Below are positions 23,200-35,117 of a stretch of DNA of 64,000 nucleotides, one piece after another. The DNA is from Lycorma delicatula (Eukaryota > Arthropoda > Insecta > Hemiptera > Fulgoridae). The stretch is taken from assembly GCF_047948215.1 (NCBI RefSeq), contig NC_134465.1, forward strand, positions 19,426,022-19,490,021. Reading direction: 5' to 3'. Position 1 is the stretch's first letter. Every line of letters starts with the position of its first letter. The position numbers were made by a program, and so were the translations under genes. Under the pieces are notes generated by a model. That model was not told where the DNA came from. It saw nothing but the letters and a program-made list of their open reading frames with translations, and did not search any database.

Positions 23200-24429
23200 A
23201 GTAAATATTACACACCAGTTTTGATGTAACAAATACACACTAGTAAAAATATCACACTAGTTTTTTTATAACAAATTTATTCAATTTTTTACAGAAAATT
23301 CAATTGCAAAATAGCAAGAAGCAATAAATATTTTACAAATTATAGTTTTTAAAGGCAAAAATTATTTTTATCATTTTCTACTCCCGAGTAAAATTGCCAA
23401 ATACATAATACAAATATCTTGTATATTAAAAAAATTGGGCAAAAACCTATTTTCAGTTCATGTAAATGCTTTACTGGACACGGGTTGAATTTTTTTATTC
23501 TGTTCGAATTGACAAACAGATCTCCCCTGAGAAATCTTCATTTAATTGAGGAACTTTCTATTAGGAAATCACATTAAAAGTCTATTAATGCTTGATGACA
23601 TATCTGCGGGCCATTTCAAGCAGAATAAAAAAAAAATTGGCCCGATCTGTCCAGTAGGACGTCTGGACGGTCAGGAAATAGGTTTTGAGAACTTATTTTA
23701 CCTGTATTAGGAAAAGAAATAGAATAGTAAAGAAGTTGTGGTGAGACGTGTCATAAATGGAATCGGGTTTTAGCCTATTTTTTAAAAATATATGATTACT
23801 TTGTAATAATAACGCTGTGGAGCAGCACTGAACCTATGCTGCTCCACAGCATATAATATTTTTTTTTGTAATGATATATCTATTTCAAAGAATATAAATT
23901 CTTCATTGCAAAGTTTCAAGAAAAATGAGGAGTGAATTAGTTATCGTTGCTATCTTTACTGAGTTTATTTTATATTAATCCAGATTAGCGACAACAGAAA
24001 TAAAAGTAATATAAAGTCCTACCTTTATTCTGTTCATCAAAGGGAAAAGCTTATAATGAAGATCATTATTTACACAGTAATCATTTTAACTGAGACGTGG
24101 TTTTACGTTGTTATATAGCGGTAAGAAAGTTTAGAATACATATGAGAAGCAGTAAATTCATGTAATAAAAAATAAATAATCTTTCTCAAGAGGACTTACG
24201 ATGTCTTTACCATTTACCGGTCAGAAATACACCGATTTTCAAAGAACAACGCACTACATACGTTAGATTAATGAGTAGACACTACACACAAGCGTAAATT
24301 TTAACTCGCTCACCATTGTACCTAACTGCATTTGGTGGGTATAAAAAAATACATCGATACGATGTTAACATAATGTGAAATTGAGATTACGTTGACCTCG
24401 TTACTGAAGGAAGACTCAACCAATCATCA
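23200..24429. other. AT-rich intergenic with a perfect hairpin
   Basis: No gene. The hairpin at 23814-23850 is listed separately. A patch near 23620-23700 (GGCCCGATCTGTCC...GGACGTCTGGACGG) is GC-richer and unassigned. Confidence 0.4.
23814..23850. repeat. Perfect 13-bp inverted repeat (hairpin)
   Basis: GCTGTGGAGCAGC, an 11-nt spacer, then GCTGCTCCACAGC. The stem is GC-rich inside AT-rich DNA, with no U-run immediately after it. It could be a structured RNA, a transposon end or chance. Confidence 0.9.
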
Positions 24430-25140
24430 TGAAATTTTCACATGTACAACTTCACATACACTACTACAACATATATAAATTTAAATGAAATTAATCAAAT
24501 AGTTTTGGAAATTTCCGATGCACAGGTTTTGTACATGAATGTTTAATTTTTTAAATTTTCAAGCCAAAAAATTTTATATATAAATGACATTTTCGTAATT
24601 CTCATACCTCAAAACGTAAAGAGAATTGATTATCATCTCCCAATCCCACCACGCGACTAAAAAAATAGCTCAAATTGAGGTTATGTTGTCGGTTATCGAT
24701 CTTAAATTAAGCGTAATTCAGGAAAAACTCAACCAATGTTCATCAAATTTTCACATGCACAACATCAGATACACTCTTACAGCATAACTAAATTTCAATG
24801 AAATTTATGTAGGGGAAGGAAAATAAAAAAAAAATTGGGGAAAAGGAAAGGGATAAAGGGTAAAAGGGAGAAAGGTTAAAAGGAACAATGGAAGGGTTAA
24901 ATTTTGTGAAGTTCCGTAATCTTCATTTTGTTAATGTTTTATCAAACTTTCAATTGTGTTCATTTAATATATATATATATACTCAAATCTAGAAATAGCG
25001 AAGCAATGGCGGATCTGCTAGTAAAATATAAGGAAAGTACATTTTAAGTGAATGGTATTTTGGTACTTCTCACCTCAAAACCTAAACAGAATTCAATTTT
25101 GTCCCCCGATCATATCGCCAACGAAAGTAATACCGTATTT
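24430..25140 (+). repeat. Diverged repeat block invaded by a Helitron-like end
   Basis: Two related stretches lie at about 24385-24500 and 24670-24805 (ACTCAACCAAT.ATCAT.AAATTTTCACATG.ACAAC). Two further related stretches (CTCA.ACCTCAAAAC.TAAA.AGAATT) lie at about 24600 and 25070, on either side of the Helitron end. This suggests an older element, or tandem duplicate, split by the Helitron insertion. Confidence 0.5.
24815..25021 (+). mobile_element. Helitron-like 3' end, copy 3
   Basis: Contains the purine-rich block, the shared 3' block (AAATTTTGTGAAGTTCCGTA), a (TA)n, and a hairpin region ending GCGGATCTGCTAG at 25021, followed by T. CTAG|T is the Helitron 3' terminus. The 5' part is missing or different. 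Confidence 0.65.
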
Positions 25141-25281
25141 TTTCTCGAAAAGATGGTAAAAAAAATTTAAAATGATAAATATTAAAAAAAAAAATTAAAC
25201 AGCACGTAAGATGTTATTTCATGACGATCATTTATTTGTGTAAAAAGTTTACCATGAATTTTATTTGTTTGAATTTTGAAT

Positions 25282-25319
<38 letters not shown>

Positions 25320-25979
25320 TTATTTAAAATTAAATTGATTTAAATTAAAAAACTCATTTTAATCAATTGATAAAGTATAAAATTTAAAATACTTTATTAA
25401 AATATAATTTGAAAATTAAATTTTCAAGTTGTAATTAAGTATCACATTGATAAAAATAAAACAACCAGCTTTTTTTCAGATGAATATTACTAAGTAAATT
25501 ACGAGTATTATAAACGTTTTAAAACTTCTTTTTTAACATTAATATAAACAAATGAAAAAGTTCTGAAAGCTCATTATATACTTTCAAGTATTTAATTAAT
25601 TTATTAGCTACCCTTTTTAATATCCATTTAATAAATGTAAGTTATAATAGAAATATACACGCATATTTTTTTTTTTTAATGTAATTCTGGGAAGGCTACA
25701 TCTCCAATAATAATATAATACATCATTATTTAAATAAAAATATTAACTTTATTTTTTACCAAAAAAAGTATTATTTAAGCAGTAGATAATTTATTTCTAA
25801 AAATGTACTTAAAAAGTGTTAAAAGTATAAAAAAATTAATTATTATTTAACATATAATTAAGTTATAATACAATCATTTTAATTAGATTAACAAGCAATA
25901 TAATTCAACAAGACTGAAATTTAAAAATGTTTTTGTAATTAACAGAAAATGAGGGAATTTTTACGATTCTTTTTTTTTT
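25140..25979. other. AT-rich with (TA)n, nothing recognised
   Basis: (TA)n run at about 25284-25316. Confidence 0.45.
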
Positions 25980-26169
25980 ATTACGTAGAGAATGTTCTAG
26001 TAGTTCATTCAATAAATCGTCTTGAGTTATAAACGATTTGATGTTATTCAATTTACTTTCGAGGAGTTGCTACAACGTATGGATCTCTTTTCAGTTTTTA
26101 TTTATCTGTAGGACGACATCAATCTCATTTCGATGGAGAGTTGGAGGTAATTAACATTGCTGTTGGCCA

Positions 26170-26904
26170 CTTTTGGTCTCTTTTCACGAACAGAGGTTTG
26201 CGTTGTATAGCCTTTTTCAGTGCTATTTTTGAGCTGGTGGAATCTTAAACTGTTACAACGGTTTTGCGTCCTTATTGTTGAGACGATTCATACCCTTTTC
26301 ACGAGGATTCAGAGGATTAGGCGCACGATTTGTTGGAGCACCAGCCTCATCGGGGCGAAATTAGTGGCAACGAATTCTGGTCGCAAGTCCCTGTTACGAG
26401 CAAAGGGGCCTTTACCCTTAGTCCTGCTCGCGCTCTTTTAGAGCGGGGGCCGTAATCTGTAACCGTGTATTGATCTTTGATTTCACACATTTGACCCGGT
26501 AGCGGCGAAGAGGTGCAAAGATTGACAGGAGAATACAGATCTCCAGCTGCCCGTGGCTCGCTGAGGGTAGTCACCACGCTTTCGGGCTTGTGCCCAATAT
26601 CTCTAAATAGAAGGAATACAGCCAGCAGTTTGTTCGTATACTGTTAGGTCAAGGCATCTCCGACCGTGACAGATATTAGTGAGGTAGATAAGAAGCCTAG
26701 CCGGAGCAGGGGGCCGCAGCTTTTATCCTTCGACCTCCTCGAACACCGGTCGTGACGATAGTTCAGAAGTAGATATAGGGGTCACCACCCGGGAGGGTAT
26801 GAACCCACTTATTGAAGATTTTTTGCAAGCCAGGGCCAGGCCTGGCAGCTCTGCTCCTTTGGCCCGTGATGTTTTGGCGGAACTGGGTGGCTTGTCTTCC
26901 TATA
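26170..26904. mobile_element. 735-bp GC-richer insertion with 11-bp TSD
   Basis: GCTGTTGGCCA at 26159-26169 and GCTGTCGGCCA at 26905-26915 flank the insert. It contains frames such as EVDKKPSRSRGPQLLSFDL (about 26670-26730) and, in another plus-strand frame, EGMNPLIEDFLQARARPGSS (about 26790-26850), both coding-like but unidentified. There is no poly-A at either edge. A LINE ORF1 piece is possible. Confidence 0.6.
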
Positions 26905-26970
26905 GCTGTCGGCCAGATCTGAAATTTCCACGAAAGTAGAGTTGTTTTGTGATTCAAAATCCGTCTTCAA

Positions 26971-27119
26971 GCCGGCCTCCGTGGTGCGAGGCGTCTCGGC
27001 TTTTCATCCGGAGGTCTCGCGTTCGAATCCCGGTCAGGCATGGCATTTTCACACGTACTTGTCATTCATCTCATCCTCTGACGCAATACCTAACGGTGGT
27101 TCTGGAGGTTAAAAAAAAT
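26971..27119 (+). mobile_element. SINE-B copy 4, most complete
   Basis: Reads GCCGGCCTCCGTGGTGCGAG (box A region), CGCGTTCGAATCCCGGTCAG (box B), CATGGCATTTTCACACG, CATCTCATCCTCTGACGC, AACGGTGGTTCTGGAGGTTA, then A8. About 149 bp, inserted within the RNase H pseudogene. Confidence 0.88.
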
Positions 27120-27831
27120 CTACATTCAAAGAGATCTTCTCATTTTGTCTTCCAATTATATCAAGAATATTTGATGAAATTAGGGAGTCTGGTGGCAGAT
27201 TAGGTTAAGTTAACGTTTCAGTTATATTTCAATGGACCTCAAATTGGAACCGATTGAAATGAGATGGCTGACTTAATGGCGAAGTGAGGGACCCGAATAT
27301 TGATGATTAAAATATACAGCTTGTCTTACCACTCCGTTAAAAATATCATAAACGGAAGATTTAAACGAAAGTTCCTGAATCGTCTAACAACTCAGATAGG
27401 AGGTAAACAGTATATATTTTTAATTAATGGAAAAAATATAATTCCTGAAATTCTCGAAGAGAATCTTTGTAATTTCAAGATAACTGCCTTACAGAACATC
27501 TTTTCAGGATTAAAATCCTCGCTTTTCTTGTATATATTTCTGTAAAAAATGAAAATTTTGTAATGAATCGGGTACATTTAAAAGAGTACGTAAGGAATTG
27601 ATTATAGAAACATGTCTACTGGAAAGCCAGAAATCTAATGACAATGTATCAATAGATGTAGCATTGAATAAATAATTTATTCTCGACATCGTTGACGAAA
27701 TTTATTTATTTACGTATACCACGTTACAGAGTAACAACACAGTAACATAATGTCAACGGTATTCTGTAGAGATGCCAAGGTGAGTAACCGGTGCCAAGAT
27801 GCGCAGTCTGGTGAGTAACTATAAATGTACA

Positions 27832-28047
27832 GGTAAATGTGTAGTCTTCAACAGACTCAGGCCGACTACTCCTGAGACGTGCGGTTAAGTAAAATCGAAC
27901 CACCAAAGACACCGGTATCCACAGCCAAGCATTCAAATCCATATAAAAACAACTGCCTTTACAAGGACTGGAACCTTAGAACTCTTCACTTTAAAAATCA
28001 GCTGATTTTGTGATGACGAGTTTAATCGCTAGACTAACCCGGGGGTT
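27832..28047 (-). mobile_element. SINE-A copy, 3'-shortened
   Basis: Minus strand; keeps the tRNA-like head (AACCCCCGGGTTAGTCTAGC at the right edge) and the body to the TGAGTCTGTTGAAGACTACAC region. The tail is lost. Confidence 0.8.
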
Positions 28048-28184
28048 AATTGTTATAACGTATGACATTTATTTATGGCGATGTAATTTTTATATGTAAA
28101 ATATTTTCGCGTGAAAATTTCATAAAATTAGATAAAAAACTTATAAAAAAATATTAATACAAATTCCCATACATCAAAAATATT

Positions 28185-28405
28185 TTTTTCCCTGTTTAGC
28201 CTCCGGGAATCACGTCAGGTATTACTTCAGAGGATGAATAAGGATGATATGTATGAGTGTAAGTGAAGTGTAGTCTTGTACAGTCTCAGGTCGACCGTTT
28301 CTGAAATGTGTGGTTAATTGAAACCCACCCGCCAAAGAACACCGGCATCCACTATCTAGTATTCAAATACGTATAGAAATAACTGCTTTAACTAGAATTT
28401 CTGTT
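28185..28405 (-). mobile_element. SINE-A copy, head truncated
   Basis: Minus strand; keeps the body and the CGGAGGCTAAACAGGGAAAAA tail. The tRNA head is replaced by a (TAA)n tract at 28409-28446. Confidence 0.82.
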
Positions 28406-28436
<31 letters not shown>

Positions 28437-28449
28437 TAATAATACTGGC

Positions 28450-29607
28450 ACGTTTTAGGCACTGCAGTTCTCAGGAAATAATTCATCGTTTTCAAGAGCT
28501 TGTGAACGAACACGACCGGGAACTGGTTTTCTACACTGATGGATCTAAGACAGCGAACGTCGTTGGCAGTGTCTTCCATTGTGCTGGCGTTAGTAATTCG
28601 TGGTGCTTGTCGACAATTGCATCTGTTTATACAGCTGAGTTGTATGCCATTTGGCAAGCTGTGAGGTATTGCGAGCACTATAATTTACCATCCTTTTTAA
28701 TCTGTAGCAAATCACGGAGTAGTATTCAGGCACTGCAGGGAGCGTACTCGACGGACCCCTTGGTGAAAATGATTCTTGCACTGCTTCAGGTGCTAAGCAA
28801 GAGGGAGCAGCAACAGAGCACATTGATGTGGGTCCCTGGACACTCCGGTATTACTGGTAACGAGGCTGCGGATGAGGCAGCTAGGGTGGCTGCTGAGGAG
28901 TCTAACCCTATGGGATACCCGTCAGACGTGACGATATTAAGTGTCACGTGTCTGCCTGTGTCAGACGTGAATGACACAGAGTTTGGAGCGGGTTAATCAC
29001 AAAAATTAACGCCGTGAAAGACTCTCCTCGCAGGTGGACCGCTCCACTTCCGGTCAAAAGGAAAGAACAGGTTGTTATAACGTGATTGCGAATAGGGCAT
29101 ACAAACCTAACGTCTAGTTATATGTTGACTGGCTGCAATCAACCAGTTTGTGACAGATGTCAGCGACCGTTGACGGTCAAACATTTGACCGTCAAGGAGG
29201 GTTGACTCGTACATCGCGATCTGCGTCGTCAATTCGGAATAGCGGGAGGAATAAAGAGAATTTTGAGAAATGAGGAATGTGCTATTAAAGACTTGCTTTT
29301 TCTTTATACGGCCGGACTCTTCTATTTTATTCGATTCAACTTTTGGAGGCATGCCTTCGATATATATACTCTGGGTCAGGAGCGGATAGTTAGATTTTCT
29401 TTTCTTCGTTTTATTTTTACTTTTTTTGGCGCCCCATTCAGGTGTGTAAACTTTTGTCAACGTGCGTGTACTTTTCTTTTTTCTTTGGCTAGTTCATGCT
29501 TTTCAGTAAATGCTATCGTTTATTTGTACTTTAGTTTGTAGAATTAACAAGGGCTAATTAATTTGGCAATCGATGCCCGATGACAAAAAGAATTATAATA
29601 ATAATAG
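28450..29607 (+). pseudogene. LINE RNase H and C terminus (I/Jockey-type), 28502-28996 open
   Basis: A continuous frame runs 28502-28996; it is open upstream to about 28460 and the GTG at 28502 is not a real start. Motifs: VFYTDGSK (first catalytic Asp), TAELYAIWQA (Glu), LICSKSRSS where the third catalytic Asp is replaced by Lys at residue 70 (28709-28711), and GHSGITGNEAADEAAR (last Asp). After a stop, degraded sequence continues with CDRCQRPLTVKH (about 29150-29180), a C-terminal zinc-knuckle-like motif. The tail ends near an (TAA)n-like tract (29595-29607), as I-clade elements do. It is an inactive 5'-truncated copy. Confidence 0.85.
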
Positions 29608-29609
29608 CC

Positions 29610-30200
29610 TTTCCTTGCCGACTGCATATGAGGTTAGAGTAGTGAGGTATGGAGGCTAGACCAATCATCAAAATCGATTGGGCTACCCCTAGATCGCTGT
29701 TTTGGGCAGTGCAATGGAATGCTCTTATAACATCTCTGCAAAAAATCATCCGATTTTCAAAATTTTAACGGAATATTTACTAGTATAATACTAAATCACG
29801 ATGGAACCGAGCCAGAACAAAACTTAACTGATGAAGTTAGAAACGAACTTATTTACAAAATTGCACAAAAAGGAGTGCAATATATTTAGGAGTATGTATG
29901 CGCTTTTTTTCCACCATAACAGCTCAACGGCTGAACCGATTTAGAAGTACGACCCCGCGTTGGAATACTTACGTTACCTGAAGGCGTCACAGACTATATA
30001 AATATGTATATATGTTTAAATAATTTAAAAAAATTTGAAAACAAAATTATATTATATAAAAAAATTGTCACCCAAACGCTCTTTAATTATCCTTATAATG
30101 AATTATTGTATATTAAAGAGCAATATTTGTCGGCAATACTTTTTTGTGTCGGTCGTGTTTTTCAGTTTTTATTATTTTTATCTTTGCGTCTTTTAAAATA
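29610..30200. other. Intergenic, possible old repeat
   Basis: A stretch at about 29840-29990 ending GCTCAACGGCTGAACCGATTT resembles conserved blocks of insect Helitron-like repeats, but no termini were found. The rest is AT-rich. Confidence 0.3.
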
Positions 30201-30204
30201 ATTT

Positions 30205-30470
30205 TTTTGATAGGAAGAACTTTTAGGGCTACTAGAATTTAGAACGGTAGACTACGCGAATCTACCCCAAAGCGTTCTCAAAGATTTGAAGAGCAGTTTA
30301 TATTGTTTGGCTCAAAATCAAGGTCGGAGAAACACGTTAGGTCTAAAACCTGAATTTGAAAGATATTCAAATAGGTAATATGATTAGAACGTATAATCAA
30401 TGTAATACCAAAAATTGAATGATGAAATTTCTAGACTTTTCTGTGCTAGGAACAAAGTAATTTTTGAACA
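30205..30470. repeat. Dispersed repeat F, copy 1
   Basis: Shares with 46835-47110 an ordered series of blocks: CTA.TAGAATTTA, CGTAGAC.ACG.GAATCTA, AGATTTGAA.AGCA, CTCAAAATC, GAGAGATATTCAAATAGGTAA-like, ATGCCAAAAAT. Stops in all frames; the frame of the better copy is Arg/Ser-rich. Confidence 0.55.
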
Positions 30471-30479
30471 ACTTTAATG

Positions 30480-31199
30480 TCCTCCTGATTTCATTAAAAA
30501 TTTGATTATGTTAACACATTTTTTATCTAAAAACTTATTTCATCTTGTAAGTTGTTTAATTAAAAAAACTACTTCCAATTTCTGAAGTTCTATACGTATA
30601 CAGCACTGTACGGAAGCTGTACGGTGATGCTGATTTAGTTTATAATAATTGAAACTCATAACTAGAATTAAATTACCAGTTTTACGCATAGACATCGGTC
30701 AATATGTGCAGCTTATTTATGAAACCTAAGTAAATATCTTTATTTAGAGTTTGAGCCTCTGTATAAATAAATCATTTTATTATTTAATGTAAACGACAAA
30801 AGCATTACGTATAATGCAACGATCAAATAATCAAATCCATATACCGTAAATATATGCATGAATAATTGTTGTTTACTGTATTGAGTAAATATATATATAT
30901 ATGTATAGATGAATACTTAAATGAATATGAAACTGAACAATGAGACCACTTTCATTCTCATTGAAGAGAATATCATGGAACAACCAACACCATAATCCCT
31001 CAAAGCCCTTCCGATAGCGCACTGCAGAATTCTATATTCCAATAATAATAATAATATTAATTCTAACATCTATCCCAAATTCTACTTTTAGTTCTGGTAC
31101 TTAGAGAAGTGGGGGTATGAGAGACCGTCTCTACAATTTGTATCCCATCTCTTAGTTTAAACAGGATTAATTTAATAAATGTTGTACATTAATCCTCTG

Positions 31200-31290
<91 letters not shown>

Positions 31291-31625
31291 ACTTCAAAAA
31301 CAAGCAAATAAAATTGATGTTGTTTTTCATTTATTGCAGTATCTATTTCAGTTGAATAAATCTAATTTATTTTAGTTTCTGTGAGAATAAGTTGCGGTAA
31401 AGTATAGCTCGACAGACTTTAACAACTTCGACTGATCTGTAGTAAGCAATTCAAAATAAACGTTGAATAAGTTGCCTATGTATTAGAGTTATTACTAAGG
31501 TGTCCGTTTATTACAAAAGTTATCTTTAGTAACGTTTAATTACAGTTATTATTATTATTGTTAATTAAATAATACATTTATCTTATTAATTTAATTGAAT
31601 ATATATATATTTTTTCATTTTATAA
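30480..31625. other. AT-rich intergenic with compound microsatellite
   Basis: (TA)n at 31205-31261 passes into (TTA)n to about 31287. A further (TA)n lies near 30888-30902. No gene. Confidence 0.5.
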
Positions 31626-31630
31626 GCACA

Positions 31631-32250
31631 CTAGCAAATCCGGCAATGTTTCGCTATTGCTAGATTTGAGTAAATATATATATATAGATTAAATAAACAC
31701 AATTGAAAGTTTGATAAAACATTAACAAAATGAACATGGCGGAACTTCAAAAAATTTAATCTTGTCCTTTTTCCCTTTCTTACTTTCCCATTTTCTTTTT
31801 CTCATTTCACTTTTACCATAATAACTTTCTCCTTTTCTCCTTTCCCTCGTTTCCCTTTTTCCCTTCCTCCTTTTCATTTTTCTCCTTTCCCTTTTCCATT
31901 TCCCGTTCATTTTCCCCGTTTTCCACTTTATTATTTTTTCTATTTTCCCCTTCTACTCTTTTCCGACTTTTCCGTATTTCCCTTTTTCCCCGCGCGTAAA
32001 TCGGTCCCGTAGTTTTTTAGTCTATAGCGGACACACATATCGGAAACATTGAAATGGAATCGGAAAATATTTAGTATAGTGTGTGTTACTTTTACGTCCA
32101 CCAGATAGCGCCGTTTTTCAAGAAAAGTATGTTTTTACCTGTCACAGGTGTGACATATTAGGTATATAGAAACACGCGCGTATTCGAATGCAACGTAGGT
32201 TCGGAAATACTTGAAAAAATATATATCACAACTTCTAAATTCTTACGTTT
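31631..32250 (-). mobile_element. Helitron-like non-autonomous element, copy 2
   Basis: Minus strand. Its 3' end is the clearest of the three: a GCAATAGCGAAACATTGC hairpin, then CGGATTTGCTAG at 31631, followed by T. It has the purine-rich block (pyrimidine-rich on plus) and matches copy 1 back to a CGAATACGCGCGTGTTTCTA segment near 32180. The 5' end is degenerate. Confidence 0.75.
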
Positions 32251-32259
32251 GTATATTGT

Positions 32260-33220
32260 ATCGGTGGACTTCATTCATACAATTTTACTCAGAATCATAT
32301 TTATACATGTTTTTTTAAACATTTTTGTGTTTTTTACTTATTTAACAAAGTTTTTTACAGCAAATGAATAATTGTGGGTTTTTCAACACCCAATTTTTTG
32401 TATTCTACCTAAGGTTTCTCGAAAAATATTAAAAATACAGTACTTGGACCTATTTTTAAAAATAATATTATTCTTTAGGTTCCATTTCATAAAAATCTAA
32501 ATTCACTCCTTAATTTCTGTTCTAAGAATTACAGTATGATTTAATTTTCCCGAGGGGGCAGAAAAGGCGAAAACTTTCGCTAGCCAACATACGCTAACAA
32601 AGTTTCCGAGCTTTTATTTATATGTTCTTTCTTCTTTACTTTCATCGGTAGAATATATCGTAAAAGTTTGTTACATACTCTGTGAGTCCCTCTTTACATA
32701 TATATGTATATAATTTCATAAAAAATGCACGGGGAAAAAATATATATGTTCTTTAAATTTATACCACATAAATAATAAAATAAATTGAAATTAATGTATA
32801 TTATGAGGAATACAGAAAATACAAATTTAATTAAAAAAATATATATACCTCCATCGTCCATTCTTCCACAGAACAGGTATGACTTCTATTAAGAGAAAAT
32901 CAATTTTGAAGATGATTTTGACCAACCTAGAAAACAACGAAAAAAATGTATATTTAACAATAGAAACCAGAATAAACCGAATATAAACTAATTACCTTTT
33001 CCAGATAAACATGATTTTTATTTTGAAAATTCCAGAAATATTTTTCAAATTTAGTATCGAGGCATATTTACCAACATCTTAGTGGTGTAGTCCCCAGTAA
33101 GTAAACTGTTATTTTCAGAGGCACCGCGCCATGCGACCTGATTTCCTATCTACTATTAAATTTTGAACGTAAAATGTTTTGTTAAAATGTTAAAAACCCA
33201 TCCAGCCAACTAAAGCGGAG
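32260..33220. other. AT-rich intergenic, nothing firm
   Basis: No gene. A CTTTCGCTAGCC patch at 32573-32585 also occurs near 13225. Confidence 0.4.
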
Positions 33221-33224
33221 ATTT

Positions 33225-34190
33225 GAACAGCCATACCATTTCTTGGGGATGTAAACTATAAAATAATGACGGGTATACGTTAATTAACTGGATAGAACGT
33301 GAAAACCTTGAAATACTTTTCATTGAAAAAGATCCTGGCGCCTCTTTTTCAGTACGCTGGAAACGGAGTTATACACCAGATCTTTTTATATACTACTCAA
33401 ATGATCGTAAAGAGCATCAAAGATCAATTCGTATACTTCTAGAAAGATTCAGAACATCGTCCGGTCCTGATAAATACTGGATTTCATGTACTCTTAGTAA
33501 CATCCACATAGAAATGTTGGAATTTCAGGAAAGTAGAGTGGAAAAGTTTTAAACAAAAATTCGATATATTATTAGACAGGAAAGTCCCTGAGTCATACAG
33601 TATTGCAAATTTACACTGATCTTCAAGGCAGCTACATATTCTATACACAAAGGAAGAAGAATGGAATACATATCACGTTTGACAGACTAGTGGTAGAGAT
33701 TTACTCTAGCAATATCAGGAATCAGAGAACCAGAAAGCGGCTGAAGAATTATGAGAAAACTAGATGAGGAAAGAAACAGAAGATGAATAAATACAGTAAA
33801 AGATTTGGACTTTACTCGTGGAAGTAAGAAGGCATGTAACCTACTCAGAAAATTACGTAAAGACGCATTAAATGAAAGATATATTACCAAACACATGACA
33901 TCAGATGAAATACCACTCGACTTCTTCAGATGATGAAAATCATCAGTCCAAATAAAAAAATGGTCGGAAAAGTTAGGAAGCGACTATAGTCAACAAATGA
34001 AATGAATGACGCCACATCCTAACCTACATCCAAAGAATCCAAAACGGGCAGAATCTTGAGTAATGATTGAGGAAAAAGTTGGATGATGGAAAAGGACGAT
34101 CTAATCTCTAAGAAACAAAAGTACGGGCAAATAAACAGATGCTGAGAGTAGCTGAAGGGAAAATCTAGCTATACGTAGGGAGCTTCAATT
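33225..34190 (+). pseudogene. Decayed LINE segment between endonuclease and RT
   Basis: Plus strand fragments: ASFSVRWKRSYTPDLFIYYS (about 33340-33400), STLSNIH-like (about 33490), a region normally containing HRP.....W, then DLDFTRGSKKACNLLRKLRK (about 33805-33865) followed by DALNERY. Such a stretch links endonuclease and RT in Jockey-superfamily LINEs. Multiple stops; no RT catalytic motif. Confidence 0.5.
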
Positions 34191-34339
34191 CCTTGGGATA
34201 TCAAGGCTTTTTTGTTTAAGATTGGGGTAATATATTCACCAAAAACATATTATGTTAATTTATATAAAAGAATTTCCTAATAGTCTGTCCCCATCTTAAA
34301 ATTAATAGTTATAGCTGTTTACCCGTTTTCTCAATACGT

Positions 34340-34785
34340 CTGAGGAAAAGCTCTACCGGCCACAATCAGCCCGCACAGGGGATAGTAACGGGTTTTCAAC
34401 GATTAAAACTCCTCCCTCACCACAACACGCGAAGACCGCACCCGTCAAGAAGCTTGACACAGTCTCTGGTGAGATTTGCAGGATCAACTGCCAGAAGGAA
34501 ACAGCGAAACGGTGAAGTCCGACGGGCATCGACAAAGAAACGCCCATCTGCAACTGGACGCGGACGAAACGCACCCTACCAGCCGCAGATTGTCCATCCG
34601 TCCCATTTGCCTGCCCCCCGCCGCGTAGATGCTTATCATCATGATATGACCAGGATCGTGGGCATGAACGGAAGGAACTCAGTGGAGTCCCACGAGCACA
34701 ACGGAGAACGCACATTGTTGGTAAATCAACAAGCGGAAAATCCCCAAGTACATTCCGGTGCCTTTTTTTTTGGTTATAGTTAAAT
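34340..34785. other. GC-rich coding-like patch, unidentified
   Basis: Frames are open on both strands (34454-34783 plus, 34353-34850 minus). GC content resembles other LINE-derived patches here. No domain recognised; perhaps LINE ORF1. Confidence 0.3.
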
Positions 34786-35018
34786 ATTTTATGAAGACAA
34801 ACAATCACAAAAAATATAAACAATAAATACATCACCATCATCATCATCATAGAAAAACAATAATAAAAAATATATTATTAATATATAATTCGCATATATG
34901 CAATATATCGGTATATAATAATGAAACAAGTGTACACCTGACCACCACGAGACATGCACTAACGAATCGGGATTTTTAGATAGTGGACGGTACATTCTGG
35001 TGCTAAGATAAGGGATAC

Positions 35019-35020
<2 letters not shown>

Positions 35021-35082
<62 letters not shown>
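35021..35082. repeat. (AC)n microsatellite
   Basis: About 31 uninterrupted AC units. Confidence 0.97.
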
Positions 35083-35085
<3 letters not shown>

Positions 35086-35117
35086 ATCAAATGCTCTTCA
35101 GTTTCATAAAAAATATC

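Larger units (their letters stand above)
26040..27560 (+). pseudogene. RNase H domain of a LINE, split by two insertions
   Basis: Plus strand. The first part reads GSLFSFYLSVGRHQSHFDGE and continues LEVINIAV (about 26085-26160), with Glu of the FDGE motif as the second catalytic residue. After a 735-bp insertion it resumes KFPRKVELFCDSKSVFK (about 26920-26970), with Asp of the CDSKS motif as the third. After a SINE-B insertion it resumes at a FQW.S..G region (about 27217-27250), then NEMADLMAK (about 27254-27282) and SYHSVKNIINGRFKRKFLNR (about 27325-27385). The domain would remove RNA from the RNA-DNA hybrid. Stops interrupt it. Assembly of the domain across insertions is inference from motif order. 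Confidence 0.65.

Noticed and set aside
23440..23490. Retropepsin-like NALLDTG peptide on plus
   Set aside because: Single short match followed at once by a stop; flanks show no other retroelement motif.
34789..35082. Second Cys-Val repeat frame
   Set aside because: Translation of (AC)n; not a gene.
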